From Gammaproteobacteria bacterium (GTDB lineage: Bacteria; Pseudomonadota; Gammaproteobacteria; JAJPIJ01), in assembly GCA_022071965.1 (NCBI GenBank), contig JAJVIQ010000006.1, positions 84,795 through 148,794 on the forward strand: DNA of 64,000 bases, given 5' to 3'. Made by a program: the position numbers and the translations under genes. Positions within the stretch are counted from its first letter, which is position 1. Every line of letters starts with the position of its first letter. The notes under the pieces are model-generated. The model worked only from the letters and a program-made list of their open reading frames with translations, was not told the origin of the DNA and searched no databases. Shown here piece after piece: positions 1 through 9,196 of the stretch.

Positions 1-6
1 GCCGCC

Positions 7-894
7 ATGGACGAGGCCAGACAGAGAGCGATGCGACTGGGCTGCTGGCGGCTGCCCGTCGACCCGGTGCCGCTCGCCGGCGGGATCACCAACACCAACT
101 TCCTGGTCGAGCACGGCGGCGAGCGTTTCGTGGTCCGCGTGGGAGACGACCTGCCGGTGCACGGCGTGTCGCGCGCCAACGAGCTCGCCGCCGCGCGGGC
201 GGCGTGCGCGGCGGGGATATCGCCGGAGATCGTGCACGCCGAGCCGGGCGCGCTCGTCATGCGCTACATCGAGGGCACGACGCTGACGCCGGAGATGGTG
301 CGTCAGGACGCCATGCTGCGGCGGATCGTGCCGACGATACAGCGCTGCCATCGGGACATCCCGAGGTACTTGCGCGGTCCAGCGGCGATGTTCTGGGTGT
401 TCCAGGTGCTGCGCGACTACGCCATGACGCTGCGGGAGCAGAACAGTCGCATGGAGCCGGAGCTGCCGCGCCTCGCCCGGATCGCCGGGCAGCTCGAGAG
501 CGCCGTGGGCCCCGTCACCGTCGTGTTCGGTCACAACGATCTGCTCGCGGCGAACTTCATCGACGACGGTGCCAGGATATGGCTGGTCGACTGGGACTAC
601 GGCGGCTTCAACAGCCCGCTGTTCGATCTCGGCGGCCTGGCTTCCAACAACGGGCTCGCCCCGGAGCAGGACGAGTGGCTGCTGGAGGCCTACTTCGCGA
701 AGGCGCCGACCGACGATCTGCGCAGGCGCTACGCGGCGATGAAGTGCGCCTCGCTGCTGCGCGAGGGCATGTGGAGCATGGTCTCGGAGATCTTCTCGAC
801 GCTCGACTTCGACTACGTCGCCTACACGACGGAGAACCTGCGGCGGTTCGAGGGCGCCTGGGCGGAGTTTCAACAGCGGTTCGGAAGACCATAG
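7..894 (+). CDS. Choline kinase / aminoglycoside phosphotransferase-like protein
   Basis: The 295-residue protein has the kinase-like phosphotransferase fold of the choline/ethanolamine kinase and APH families. The catalytic Brenner-type motif HNDLLAANFI is at residues 176-185 and the metal-binding WLVDWDYGG at 192-200. It would transfer phosphate from ATP to a small alcohol or amine in the cytoplasm. The substrate cannot be read from sequence. Choline or a related methylated amine is suggested by the dimethylglycine/sarcosine-type dehydrogenase starting 15 bases downstream on the same strand. The start is close to the window edge and an upstream start cannot be excluded, but the length is normal for the family. 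Confidence 0.8.
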   Translation: MDEARQRAMRLGCWRLPVDPVPLAGGITNTNFLVEHGGERFVVRVGDDLPVHGVSRANELAAARAACAAGISPEIVHAEPGALVMRYIEGTTLTPEMVRQDAMLRRIVPTIQRCHRDIPRYLRGPAAMFWVFQVLRDYAMTLREQNSRMEPELPRLARIAGQLESAVGPVTVVFGHNDLLAANFIDDGARIWLVDWDYGGFNSPLFDLGGLASNNGLAPEQDEWLLEAYFAKAPTDDLRRRYAAMKCASLLREGMWSMVSEIFSTLDFDYVAYTTENLRRFEGAWAEFQQRFGRP

Positions 895-909
895 AGGCTG
901 GCGCACGAC

Positions 910-3348
910 ATGACGCTTCCCGGCAGCACGCGCGTGGTCATCGTCGGCGGCGGCATCATCGGTTGCTCCGTGGCCTACCACCTCGCAAGACTCGGCTGGA
1001 AGGACGTCGTCCTCCTGGAACGGCTGAAGCTGGCGGGCGGAACCAGCTTTCACGCGGCCGGCCTGGTCGGACAGCTGCGGACATCGGCCAGCATCACGCA
1101 GCTGCTCGGGCATTCGGTGGCGCTCTACAAGACCCTGGAGGCGGAGACCGGCCAGGCGACCGGCTGGAAGATGAACGGGGGGCTGCGCCTGGCGTGCACC
1201 GACGCGCGCATGACCGAACTCAGGCGGCAGGCGACGACGGCCAGGAGCTTCGGACTGGAGATGCACCTGCTGACGCCAACGGAGGCGAAGGCCCTGTGGC
1301 CGCTCATGGAGATCGACGACGTGGTCGGCGCGGCGTTTCTCCCCACCGACGGGCAGGCGAACCCGGCGGACATCACGCAGGCGCTGGCGATCGGCGCGCG
1401 CCGGGGCGGTGTGACGATTATCGAGGGATGCAGGGTGACCGCCGTCGAGATCGCGGGCGGGCGGGTCGCGGCGGTGGCGACCTCCATGGGCCGGATCGCC
1501 TGCGAGGTGCTGGTCAATTGCTGCGGCCAGTGGGCACGCGAATTCGGCAGGCTCGCCGGCGTCAACGTCCCACTGGTATCGTTGCAGCATCAGTACGTGA
1601 TCACCGACCCCATCGACGGCGTGGTCCCGACCATGCCCACGCTGCGCGACCCCGATCGCCTGACCTACTACAAGGAGGAGGTCGGCGGACTGGTGATGGG
1701 CGGCTACGAACCCGATCCCATCCGTCACGACCCGCGCAAGGGGCCGCCGCGCGCATTCCGGCTTCTGGAGCCGAACTGGGCCCACTTCCAGCAGTTGACC
1801 GACATGGCGATCGGCCGCGTGCCGGCGCTGGAGACGGCCGGCATCAGGCAGCTGGTGAACGGCGCGGAGAGTTTCACGCCCGACGGAAACTTCATACTCG
1901 GCGAGGCACCGGAGCTCCGGAACTACTATGTCGCGGCCGGCTTCAATGCATTCGGGATCGCCTCGGCGGGCGGCGCGGGCAAGGCGCTCGCCGAGTGGAT
2001 CGTCGGGGGCGAGGCGCCCTACGACCTCTGGCCCGTGGACATACGCCGCTTCGGACGCCCGCATGGCGACAGCGGATGGCTGCACGCACGCACCGTCGAG
2101 ATGTATGGCAAGCATTACACGGTGGCCTGGCCGCACGAGGAGCATCACGGCGGGCGGCCACTTCGACGCTCGCCGCTCTACGACAGATTGAAGGCGGCGG
2201 GCGCCTGCTTCGGAGAAAAGCTCGGCTGGGAGCGGCCGAACTGGTTCGCCCCCGCCGGGCAGACCCCGGAGGACGCCTACGGCTTCGGCAGGCAGAACTG
2301 GTTCGCGGCCGTGGGCGAGGAACACCGGGCGGTGCGCGAACGCGTGGGGCTGTTCGACCAGTCCTCGTTCGCGAAATTCCTGCTGATCGGCCGCGACGCC
2401 GAGTCGTGCCTCGCCTGGATATGCGCCAACGACACCTCCAGGCCGCCCGGCTCGCTGACCTATACGCAGATGCTCAACAGCCGCGGCGGTATCGAGTGCG
2501 ACCTGACCGTGGCGCGGCTCGCCGAGGATCGGTTCTACATCGTGACCGGTACCGGCTTTGCCACGCACGACTTCGACTGGATCCGCCGCAACATGCCGGC
2601 GGGCGCGCGCGCCGAGCTCATCGACGTCACCTCGGCCAATGCCGTCCTCTCGCTGTTCGGCCCGCGGGCGCGCACGGTGCTGTCCGGGCTGTGCGAGGAC
2701 GACGTCTCGAACGCGGCCTTCCCGTTCGCCACGGCCCGTCCACTGCATGTGGCGGGCGCGCCCGTCACCGCCTTGCGCGTGACCTACGTCGGCGAGCTGG
2801 GATGGGAGCTGCATGTCCCCGTGGAGTTCGCGGTGAGCCTCTACGACGCGCTGATCGCCGCGGGGCGCCCGCACGGCATCGCCAACTGCGGGTATCGCGC
2901 GATCGAGAGTCTGCGCCTGGAGAAGGGGTATCGGGCCTGGGGCGCCGACATCACGCCCGGCAGCACGCCGCTGGAGGCGGGTCTGGGGTGGGCGGTGAAG
3001 CTCGGCACGGACATCCCGTTCCTGGGGCGCGAGGCGCTGATCGATCAGCGGCAGCACCCGCTCGCGAAGGGGCTGGCGTGTTTCACGGTCGACGATCCGG
3101 AGGTGGTGCTGCTCGGACGCGAGACCATATACCGCAACGGGGAACGCGTAGGCTGGCTGACCAGCGGCGGGTTCGGCTACACCGTGAACGCCAATATCGG
3201 CTACGGCTACGTGCGCAACCCCGACGGCGTCGATCGCGGCCACCTCGGGACGGGCGATTACGAGCTCGAGGTCGCCACGGAACGGGTGCCGGCGCGGGTG
3301 CATCTGCGCCCGCTCTACGACCCGGCCATGGAGCGCATCAAGGCGTGA
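910..3348 (+). CDS. FAD-dependent dimethylglycine/sarcosine dehydrogenase-type oxidoreductase
   Basis: This 812-residue enzyme pairs an N-terminal DAO-type FAD domain (dinucleotide motif GGGIIG near residues 13-18) with a C-terminal GcvT-like folate-binding half (from about residue 430). The segment GGTSFHAAGL near residues 43-52 holds His48, at the position that carries covalently bound FAD in dimethylglycine and sarcosine dehydrogenases. Family knowledge predicts oxidative N-demethylation of dimethylglycine or sarcosine, passing the methyl group to tetrahydrofolate and electrons to ETF. Both ETF subunits follow directly. The exact N-methyl substrate is not resolvable by eye. Confidence 0.85.
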   Translation: MTLPGSTRVVIVGGGIIGCSVAYHLARLGWKDVVLLERLKLAGGTSFHAAGLVGQLRTSASITQLLGHSVALYKTLEAETGQATGWKMNGGLRLACTDARMTELRRQATTARSFGLEMHLLTPTEAKALWPLMEIDDVVGAAFLPTDGQANPADITQALAIGARRGGVTIIEGCRVTAVEIAGGRVAAVATSMGRIACEVLVNCCGQWAREFGRLAGVNVPLVSLQHQYVITDPIDGVVPTMPTLRDPDRLTYYKEEVGGLVMGGYEPDPIRHDPRKGPPRAFRLLEPNWAHFQQLTDMAIGRVPALETAGIRQLVNGAESFTPDGNFILGEAPELRNYYVAAGFNAFGIASAGGAGKALAEWIVGGEAPYDLWPVDIRRFGRPHGDSGWLHARTVEMYGKHYTVAWPHEEHHGGRPLRRSPLYDRLKAAGACFGEKLGWERPNWFAPAGQTPEDAYGFGRQNWFAAVGEEHRAVRERVGLFDQSSFAKFLLIGRDAESCLAWICANDTSRPPGSLTYTQMLNSRGGIECDLTVARLAEDRFYIVTGTGFATHDFDWIRRNMPAGARAELIDVTSANAVLSLFGPRARTVLSGLCEDDVSNAAFPFATARPLHVAGAPVTALRVTYVGELGWELHVPVEFAVSLYDALIAAGRPHGIANCGYRAIESLRLEKGYRAWGADITPGSTPLEAGLGWAVKLGTDIPFLGREALIDQRQHPLAKGLACFTVDDPEVVLLGRETIYRNGERVGWLTSGGFGYTVNANIGYGYVRNPDGVDRGHLGTGDYELEVATERVPARVHLRPLYDPAMERIKA

Positions 3349-3385
3349 CCCCCGGCGGCGGTCATCCGGAAGGGCATGGCGGGCC

Positions 3386-4183
3386 ATGAGGATACTCGTC
3401 GGCGTGAAGCAGGTCCTCAACCTGGACGAGGAGTTCGAGATGCGCGGCGACGGCCTCGACGTGGACCAGGACTACTGCGATCGCGCATTGAACGAATGGG
3501 ACGACTACGCGCTCGAGGAGGCGCTGCGCATCAGGGAGCGCGGCGGCGGGGACATCGAGGTGGTGGCCGCGACGGTGGGCGGTGAGGAGGCGACTGCAGA
3601 GCTGCGCAAGTGCCTGGCGAAGGGCGCGGATCGCGGCGTGCGGGTGTGGGACGACTGCCTGCGGGACTGCGACGGAATGATGGTCGCCCACGTGCTCGCC
3701 GCAATCGTGCGCCGCGAGGACCCTGCGCTGGTGCTGACCGGCGTGCAGGGCGCCGATCATGGCCAGGCGCAGACGGGCGTGGCGGTCGCGGCGCTGCTGG
3801 GCTGGCCCTGGGCGGCGGTCGTGCGGGCCCTCGAGTTCAGTGCGGATGCCGGCGAGGCTATTGCCCGGCGCGAGCTCGAGGGAGGCCTGGAGGAGTGCAT
3901 CCGCATACGCTGCCCGGCCGTGTTGACGATCCAGGTCGGCATCAACACGCCACGCTATGCCTCGCTGCGCGGCGTGACACAGGCAGCCGGCAGGCCCGTG
4001 GATACGCCGGCATTCGAGCGGCTGGGGATCGATGCCGCGGCGATCGCATCCGCCAGGGCGTCGCGCGTGCGCCGCATGTACGTGCCGCAGAAGCCGAGGC
4101 CGCGGATGATCGAGGGCAGTGTCAGGGAGCAGGCCGCGGAGCTGGCGGCGTTGATCAGGGATATCCGCGGAGACCGGCGGTGA
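3386..4183 (+). CDS. etfB: Electron transfer flavoprotein beta subunit
   Basis: The 265-residue protein matches ETF beta in length and fold order: an N-terminal stretch starting ILVGVKQVLN, a central GVQGADHGQAQTG region and the conserved segment around GGLEE. It binds AMP and docks with EtfA to carry electrons from the preceding dehydrogenase towards the quinone pool through ETF-quinone oxidoreductase, which is not in this window. The stop codon overlaps the GTG start of etfA, indicating translational coupling. Confidence 0.93.
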   Translation: MRILVGVKQVLNLDEEFEMRGDGLDVDQDYCDRALNEWDDYALEEALRIRERGGGDIEVVAATVGGEEATAELRKCLAKGADRGVRVWDDCLRDCDGMMVAHVLAAIVRREDPALVLTGVQGADHGQAQTGVAVAALLGWPWAAVVRALEFSADAGEAIARRELEGGLEECIRIRCPAVLTIQVGINTPRYASLRGVTQAAGRPVDTPAFERLGIDAAAIASARASRVRRMYVPQKPRPRMIEGSVREQAAELAALIRDIRGDRR

Positions 4184-5145
4184 GCGCGATCCTCGTGATC
4201 GCCGAGCACCGCCGCGGCGTCCTGCGGCCAGTGACGCTGGAGCTCGTCACCGCCGCGCTCGCCGTTCGCGAGGAGCTCCGGGCGCGCGTGGAGATCGCCA
4301 TCATCGGCGGTGGAGCCGACGCCCTGACCCCGGCACTGAGCCTGGAGGGGGTCGACGAGCTGCTCCTCGTCCCGACCCCCATCGACGCCTTCCAGCCGGA
4401 GTGCCATGCCGCGGCTGGCGAGGCGCTGATCGCGGCACGCAGACCGCGCCTGGTGCTGATCCCGCACAGCGTCGACGGGATCAGCTATGCGCCGGCCATC
4501 GCGGCGACCGGAGGCCATGGATACGCGAGCGACGTGTCCGCCTTGCGCTGCGAAGGCGCGGATATCGTCGCCACGAGATCCGCGTACAGGGAGAAGGCGC
4601 GCGTCGAGCTGGACTTCCCGGGCAGGCAGACGGTGGTGATCACGGTGCGGCCGGGGAGCTTCCTCCCCGCGACCCGGGCCGGCGGCGGCATGCCGGTGAC
4701 GACGCTCGCCGTGCCCGGCGTACCGCTGAACAGCGAGCACTGCGGCTTCATCGAGCCGGAACCGGAGGCCGATGTCGACGTCAGTGCGGCGGAATTTCTC
4801 GTCGCGGTGGGTCGGGGTATCGGCGAGCAGGCGATGACCGGGGAGGTCGCGCAGCTCGCCGGGCGGATGGGCGCGACCCTCGCATGCTCGCGGCCGATCG
4901 TCGACGCGGGCTGGCTGCCGAAGTCCAGGCAGATCGGACAGTCCGGCCGCACCGCGACGAACTGCAGACTCTATCTCGCGCTCGGGATCTCGGGGGCGGT
5001 CCAGCATCTGGCCGGGATGAAACACGTGGAGACGGTCATCGCCGTCAACCGGGATCCCGATGCGGCGATCTTCAGCGTGGCCAGGTTCGGCCTGGTGGCC
5101 GACGTCGCCGAGCTGGTCGCGGAGCTGCGCGCGCTGTTCCCCTGA
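4180..5145 (+). CDS. etfA: Electron transfer flavoprotein alpha subunit
   Basis: The 321-residue protein has the ETF alpha layout, with the FAD-binding C-terminal domain seen as GWLPKSRQIGQSGRT followed by LYLALGISGAVQHLAGM. GTG at 4180 was chosen because it overlaps the etfB stop (GTGA) and gives the normal ETF alpha length; an open frame continues further upstream but only inside etfB. With EtfB it forms the soluble flavoprotein that accepts electrons from the dimethylglycine/sarcosine-type dehydrogenase. Confidence 0.93.
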   Translation: MSAILVIAEHRRGVLRPVTLELVTAALAVREELRARVEIAIIGGGADALTPALSLEGVDELLLVPTPIDAFQPECHAAAGEALIAARRPRLVLIPHSVDGISYAPAIAATGGHGYASDVSALRCEGADIVATRSAYREKARVELDFPGRQTVVITVRPGSFLPATRAGGGMPVTTLAVPGVPLNSEHCGFIEPEPEADVDVSAAEFLVAVGRGIGEQAMTGEVAQLAGRMGATLACSRPIVDAGWLPKSRQIGQSGRTATNCRLYLALGISGAVQHLAGMKHVETVIAVNRDPDAAIFSVARFGLVADVAELVAELRALFP

Positions 5146-5278
5146 GCGGGAACCCTGTGTGAATGGGGCAATGGAGGATCGGCGGGCTGCCGCACCCGGC
5201 ACCGGCCGCGCACTGCCGGAGTGAAGGCGTCACCCTGACCGCTGCGCGCAGGGCGGCCGTACGCGCCGTCTTGCGGCC

Positions 5279-6877
5279 TTACGCGCCGGCGAGGATCCGC
5301 GCGGGAGCGTGGCGCGCGCTCGCATCCGCGAAATCGACGAACAGGGCCTGCAAGACCTCCCGCCAGCGGCCTCTCGCGCGCAACGTCACGTCGATCCAGT
5401 GGAAACGCGCCGGCGGCGCGCCGGCCGTGTCCCGCGCGGCGACTCCGCGGTCGGTCCTGCCGTCGAAGAGCACGACCACCCGGGCGATGTTTGCCGCGCG
5501 CGAGAGTATCCCGAGCTCGTAGCGACAGCCCGCGTTGTGCGCCTGGAAACCCCGCAGATCCGTCAGGACGACGTCACACCGCTCGACCAGGGCATCGAGC
5601 GTCGGCTTCCAGGTGGTGTCGCGGCAATAGCATTCGTTGATGCGGTAGCGACCCTCGATCTCCGGCTGCAGGTCGAAAGCGGCGAGACGCCGGGGGATGT
5701 CGTCGACGGAAGCGATGAACTGGCTGTCGATGCGGCCGCCGAGGAAAGCGAAGATCTCGCCCGGGTCGATCGTGCGGGAGACCAGGTCCGTCCCGGCGAT
5801 GAGCGCCACGTTGCCCGTCAGCCGCCAGCGCTCGATGACGGCGTCGAACAGCGCCTCCATCTCCCGATCGCGCTGGAACACGCGCAGCACCAGCAGCATC
5901 GGCGGCCGCGCCCTCGGCGCCATCGCCTTGCGCAGCGCGTAGAACGTGGCGGGCAGCCACAGCATCGGCAGATACAGCCACAGTGCCCGGAATCCTGCGC
6001 CGTGCATGCCACTGGCGACCTCGAGCGTCAGGTAGACGAACCAGAAGGAGGTCATCAGCCAGGTCAGCTCGGAGAAGAGCTTGCGCCGGTAGAGCGTGTC
6101 GACGAAACGCGAGAGCCAGATGACCGGGAGGATCGCGAGTATCCATGGCGCGAGGACGGCACCCAGGATCACCGCCTCGGCACTCAGGTAATGCAGCGCG
6201 CCTTCGACGACGCCCGGTGACGTCTCCAGAAGGCGGACAAGAACCTCGGCGCCCGCCGTCGATGCCGCCGCAAGCAGGATGAAGATCGGCAGCAGCCAGC
6301 TGCCGATGGCGCGGGTCACGCCGCCGAAGCCGAACAGCATCACGATCGCCATGGGCAGCGCCATCGCGAAGGCGCCATGCATCGCGACCGTGGACAGCTT
6401 CTGGGCCTCGGTCGACTGGCTCATCCCGAATGCCACGAACAGGAGGTAATAGATCGCGAGGGCGGCAAGCAGGGTCCTGCGCCGCCACCGCCAGGCCACG
6501 GCCAATGCGGGCAGTATCATCCAGAAATGGGTGGTGGATTGCACCAGCAGCCGCCGGGGGGTCAACGCGACATCGAAGAACAGCAGCCATTGCAGGGCGG
6601 CCACCGACACCGCCAGCAACGCGGTCACGGCCACGATGTACCCACTGAGCCGGCGCTGCGCCGCGCGATTGTCGGAACCGGTGAGGTAGCGTCCGGCGTG
6701 GCTCGGATCGTCGATCGCCGCCGGCGGACTTTTCCGCTCCGGCACGGAGCGTCCCCCGCCGCCCATGTGCCGTACCAGCGCGCGGCGATACAGATACCCG
6801 ATCACCAATGACGCGATCAGCGACAGCACGCCGGCCGCCATGAGGATCATCCAGATCTGGCCCGGCAGCCTGGACAT
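5279..6877 (-). CDS. Multi-pass membrane protein with C-terminal cytoplasmic TIR/SLOG-like domain
   Basis: I do not recognise this 532-residue protein. The first ~315 residues hold about eight to ten hydrophobic segments, starting with one at residues 9-29. The last ~200 residues are soluble and alternate hydrophobic strands and helices. They contain VALIAGTD, EIFAFLGGRID, DVVLTDLRGF and YELGILSRA, then VVVLFDGRTD near the C terminus. This looks like a Rossmann-type nucleotide-binding domain of the TIR or SLOG kind, but I see no certain catalytic Glu. It stands alone between convergent etfA and the next minus-strand gene. Such membrane-plus-sensor layouts occur in signalling and in defence effectors; neither is shown here. 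Confidence 0.6.
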   Translation of the reverse strand: MSRLPGQIWMILMAAGVLSLIASLVIGYLYRRALVRHMGGGGRSVPERKSPPAAIDDPSHAGRYLTGSDNRAAQRRLSGYIVAVTALLAVSVAALQWLLFFDVALTPRRLLVQSTTHFWMILPALAVAWRWRRRTLLAALAIYYLLFVAFGMSQSTEAQKLSTVAMHGAFAMALPMAIVMLFGFGGVTRAIGSWLLPIFILLAAASTAGAEVLVRLLETSPGVVEGALHYLSAEAVILGAVLAPWILAILPVIWLSRFVDTLYRRKLFSELTWLMTSFWFVYLTLEVASGMHGAGFRALWLYLPMLWLPATFYALRKAMAPRARPPMLLVLRVFQRDREMEALFDAVIERWRLTGNVALIAGTDLVSRTIDPGEIFAFLGGRIDSQFIASVDDIPRRLAAFDLQPEIEGRYRINECYCRDTTWKPTLDALVERCDVVLTDLRGFQAHNAGCRYELGILSRAANIARVVVLFDGRTDRGVAARDTAGAPPARFHWIDVTLRARGRWREVLQALFVDFADASARHAPARILAGA

Positions 6878-6911
6878 CGGGTATCCCCCTCCCTTCCCGG
6901 CGTGACTCCCC

Positions 6912-7331
6912 TCAGGGGGGACTGATGCCGTAGCAGTACATCATCCGATCCTCGAAGTACTCACAGCGGCTCTCGCAATCCTCTTCCGTGGCGGTCTCCT
7001 CAGTCTCGGGCGCCTGCACGGCCCCGTCCTCGCCGGCGGATTCCGCCGCCGCGCAGCCGGGCAACGCCTGGCGCTCCATACTGCCGGCGTAGCCCCAGGT
7101 TCGCGATTCCAGGTCCAGCACATACTCCCCGTCGCCGACGGGCTGGCCGCAATTGAGCTGGTCGATCAGCGCCAGGCCCTCATCATCGAGAAGTTCGCCA
7201 TTGACGATGACGCCGCGCGCCTGGGCCTCGATGTCCGAGGTGAAGACGCACAGGGCAATCACTGACACCACGAGGACCCTCAGTCGCGCTGGCGTGCGGC
7301 GCGCGATGGGGGCTATTGACAGCATGGCCAT
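6912..7331 (-). CDS. Small secreted or periplasmic hypothetical protein
   Basis: The 139-residue product starts MAMLSIAPIARRTPARLRVL, with a basic region followed by the hydrophobic run VLVVSVIALCVF, a likely Sec signal peptide. The mature part begins near ARGVIVNGELLDDEGL. It carries five or six cysteines, with four (CESRCEYFEDRMMYC) close together at the C terminus, so disulfides in the periplasm are likely. A longer open frame extends upstream but runs into the protease gene; starts at 7331 or 7325 give a clean signal peptide. Function unknown. It lies 38 bases downstream of the PEP-CTERM protease and may be cotranscribed with it. Confidence 0.6.
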   Translation of the reverse strand: MAMLSIAPIARRTPARLRVLVVSVIALCVFTSDIEAQARGVIVNGELLDDEGLALIDQLNCGQPVGDGEYVLDLESRTWGYAGSMERQALPGCAAAESAGEDGAVQAPETEETATEEDCESRCEYFEDRMMYCYGISPP

Positions 7332-7369
7332 GTACCGTCTGCCGTCAGGACCGACGACAAGCGCGCCGC

Positions 7370-8281
7370 CTATCGCTCGTGGCGGATCGCGCCCAGCGCC
7401 AGCAGCGCGCTGCCGAACAGCCAGAACGCCGCGGGTACGGGCACGGGGGCGCCGCCGAACAGGGCATCGGGGACGTACGATCGGATCCAGTCCTGGTAGT
7501 ACGCCACGGACGTTCCGACGGTCCAGTAGCCGTCGTCCCAGTTCGGGGTGCCTGGCGGACGTGTGAGATCGCTCTCGTCGAAGACGTAAGACATGATCGC
7601 CGCCACCACAGGGTCGCCGCCGTAATCGAGCCACATCGCCCCGCCGCTGTCCCCCGGCGCGCCGCCCGAGGTGCCGTACGTGCACAGCAACATCGGCTGC
7701 GAGCAATCGATGGGAAAGCCCGGATTGAAGGGCGGTGGAGGCGCCGGTCCGACGGGATCGGTGTCGGCGACGCCGATGCGCCGCAGGATCGGCTCGCGCG
7801 GGCCCACCGTGCCGTCGACGGCCGTCAGGCCGAAGCCGGTGAGCGTCGCCGTTCCCGGCAGGCCGCCGTGCAAACCGACGTTCGACAGCGTGGCGAAGGA
7901 TGCGTCGAAAACCCCCGGAATCGGGATAATGGGGTTGGCCTCGTTCAATTTGATCAACGCCAGATCGCCATGGAACTGACCATCCTCGTAGTCCGGGTGA
8001 ACGATGACGTCGTCGAAAAACGGGTAAAGCCCCTCCGCATCATCAACATCGGTGTTCGGGTCGCCCATGACCAGGAGCAATGGGTCTCCTCCTTCGACCA
8101 CATGAGCGGCGGTCAACAGCCAAAGGGGGTCGAGGGCGACGACGCTGCCGAGCCCGGTGAGGGTGAGGGTGTAACCGACCGAGGAGTAGGTGTTGTCGGC
8201 GTCCACCGTCCCCAGCACGATCGCGTGGGCGTTGGAGCCCAGTGCCAGACAGCATGCGGAGCAGCGAATGAGCCTCTTCAT
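7370..8281 (-). CDS. Trypsin-like serine protease with PEP-CTERM sorting tail
   Basis: The 303-residue protein has the full chymotrypsin-fold triad: His60 in LLTAAHVV, Asp106 in GDLALIK and Ser212 in GDSGG. It starts with a signal peptide (SACCLALGSNAHA). The C terminus reads VPVPAAFWLFGSALLALGAI followed by RHER. This is the PEP-CTERM type of tail, which exosortase recognises and archaeosortase-like enzymes cleave during export with exopolysaccharide. A secreted, surface-sorted protease is the natural reading. The exosortase itself is not in the window. Confidence 0.88.
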   Translation of the reverse strand: MKRLIRCSACCLALGSNAHAIVLGTVDADNTYSSVGYTLTLTGLGSVVALDPLWLLTAAHVVEGGDPLLLVMGDPNTDVDDAEGLYPFFDDVIVHPDYEDGQFHGDLALIKLNEANPIIPIPGVFDASFATLSNVGLHGGLPGTATLTGFGLTAVDGTVGPREPILRRIGVADTDPVGPAPPPPFNPGFPIDCSQPMLLCTYGTSGGAPGDSGGAMWLDYGGDPVVAAIMSYVFDESDLTRPPGTPNWDDGYWTVGTSVAYYQDWIRSYVPDALFGGAPVPVPAAFWLFGSALLALGAIRHER

Positions 8282-8354
8282 ACATGCCCCCGTATGCCCG
8301 GTACGGCGAATGCTGAAAGTATAGACCGGCTCGCGTAGGTCGGCCGGCTGCGCA

Positions 8355-8372
8355 CCGGCGCCAGGGCGCCGG
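8355..8372 (-). terminator. GC-rich hairpin after the DHOD-like gene
   Basis: CCGGCGC at 8355-8361 can pair with GCGCCGG at 8366-8372 around a 4-base loop. The hairpin directly follows the stop codon (8374-8376) of the last gene of the minus-strand pqq operon. There is no clear U tract on the minus strand, so it is a candidate terminator only. Confidence 0.35.
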
Positions 8373-8373
8373 G

Positions 8374-9183
8374 TTACGCCCGGGCCGGTGACGTGGTTGC
8401 AGCGAGCAGCGTGCGCGCCACCGACGGGCCGGTCTCGGCGAGCGCGCCAAAGACCTGAACGAGATCGGCGCCGGCCCGCAGATAGCGGTCCGCGATATCC
8501 GCCGTGCGCACGCCGCCCACGGCCACCAGGGCCGTCCCGCCGAGCCGTTCGCGCAATGCCGCGATGCAGCAGCAGGCCGATTCGACCGATGGCCAGCGCT
8601 CGAAGGCCGCCACCACGCCGTCGTATCCCAGCGCGGCGGCGAGCCCTGCCGCCGCCGGAACCGGCTCCGCGCTCTCCGGCGGCACGGCCACCTTGACCAG
8701 CAGGGGGATGCGCCGCGCGAGCGTGCGACCGGCCGCGTCGACCTGGGCACGCATGCGTTCGAGCAGCGTACGCAGCGGGCGCGCCTCCGCCGGCCCGTCG
8801 CGGGATGCACTTCCAGGGCGGCTCAGGTTCACGACGAGGAAATCGGCGAGCAGCGTCAGGGCATGCGCACCGACGGCGATCTCGGCCGCGGCAACCGTAT
8901 CCAGTACATCACGCTGGCTGCCAATGCTCACCCCGACCACCGCGCCGCGCTGACCGGACAGCGGGGCCGACTGCAGGCGATGGCAGGCGATATTCCTGAC
9001 GATGGGCTGCAGCGCGGCCACCGCGCCGGCCCCGGCCGTGACGTTGACCGTGCCGATCTCCACGAACGCGAAGCCCGCCGCCGAGAGTTCGGCCAGCCGG
9101 CTGCCGTCGCGATCATAGCCCGCGGCCACGCCGACGGGATGGGCGAATTCGATCCCCATCACCCGCAGCGTACCGTTCGCCAT
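8374..9183 (-). CDS. Dihydroorotate dehydrogenase-like flavoprotein
   Basis: The 269-residue TIM-barrel protein resembles the PyrD/DHOD family: IEFAHPVGVAAGYDRDG near the N terminus, VVNLSRPG, LLVKVAVP, and the FMN phosphate-binding end VAVGGVRT ... GADLVQVFGAL. It is shorter than a class 2 DHOD (about 340 residues) and lacks the N-terminal membrane helix. It is the last gene of a tight minus-strand run after serC (13-base gap). Its place behind pqqADE rather than with pyrimidine genes suggests a paralogue with another substrate. That is inference. Confidence 0.7.
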   Translation of the reverse strand: MANGTLRVMGIEFAHPVGVAAGYDRDGSRLAELSAAGFAFVEIGTVNVTAGAGAVAALQPIVRNIACHRLQSAPLSGQRGAVVGVSIGSQRDVLDTVAAAEIAVGAHALTLLADFLVVNLSRPGSASRDGPAEARPLRTLLERMRAQVDAAGRTLARRIPLLVKVAVPPESAEPVPAAAGLAAALGYDGVVAAFERWPSVESACCCIAALRERLGGTALVAVGGVRTADIADRYLRAGADLVQVFGALAETGPSVARTLLAATTSPARA

Positions 9184-9196
9184 GGGCGCTGCTTCC

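Noticed and set aside
204..3389. A 1061-residue frame across two genes on the plus strand
   Set aside because: It overlaps two clear genes in another frame and its sequence is low-complexity Arg/Ala/Gly.
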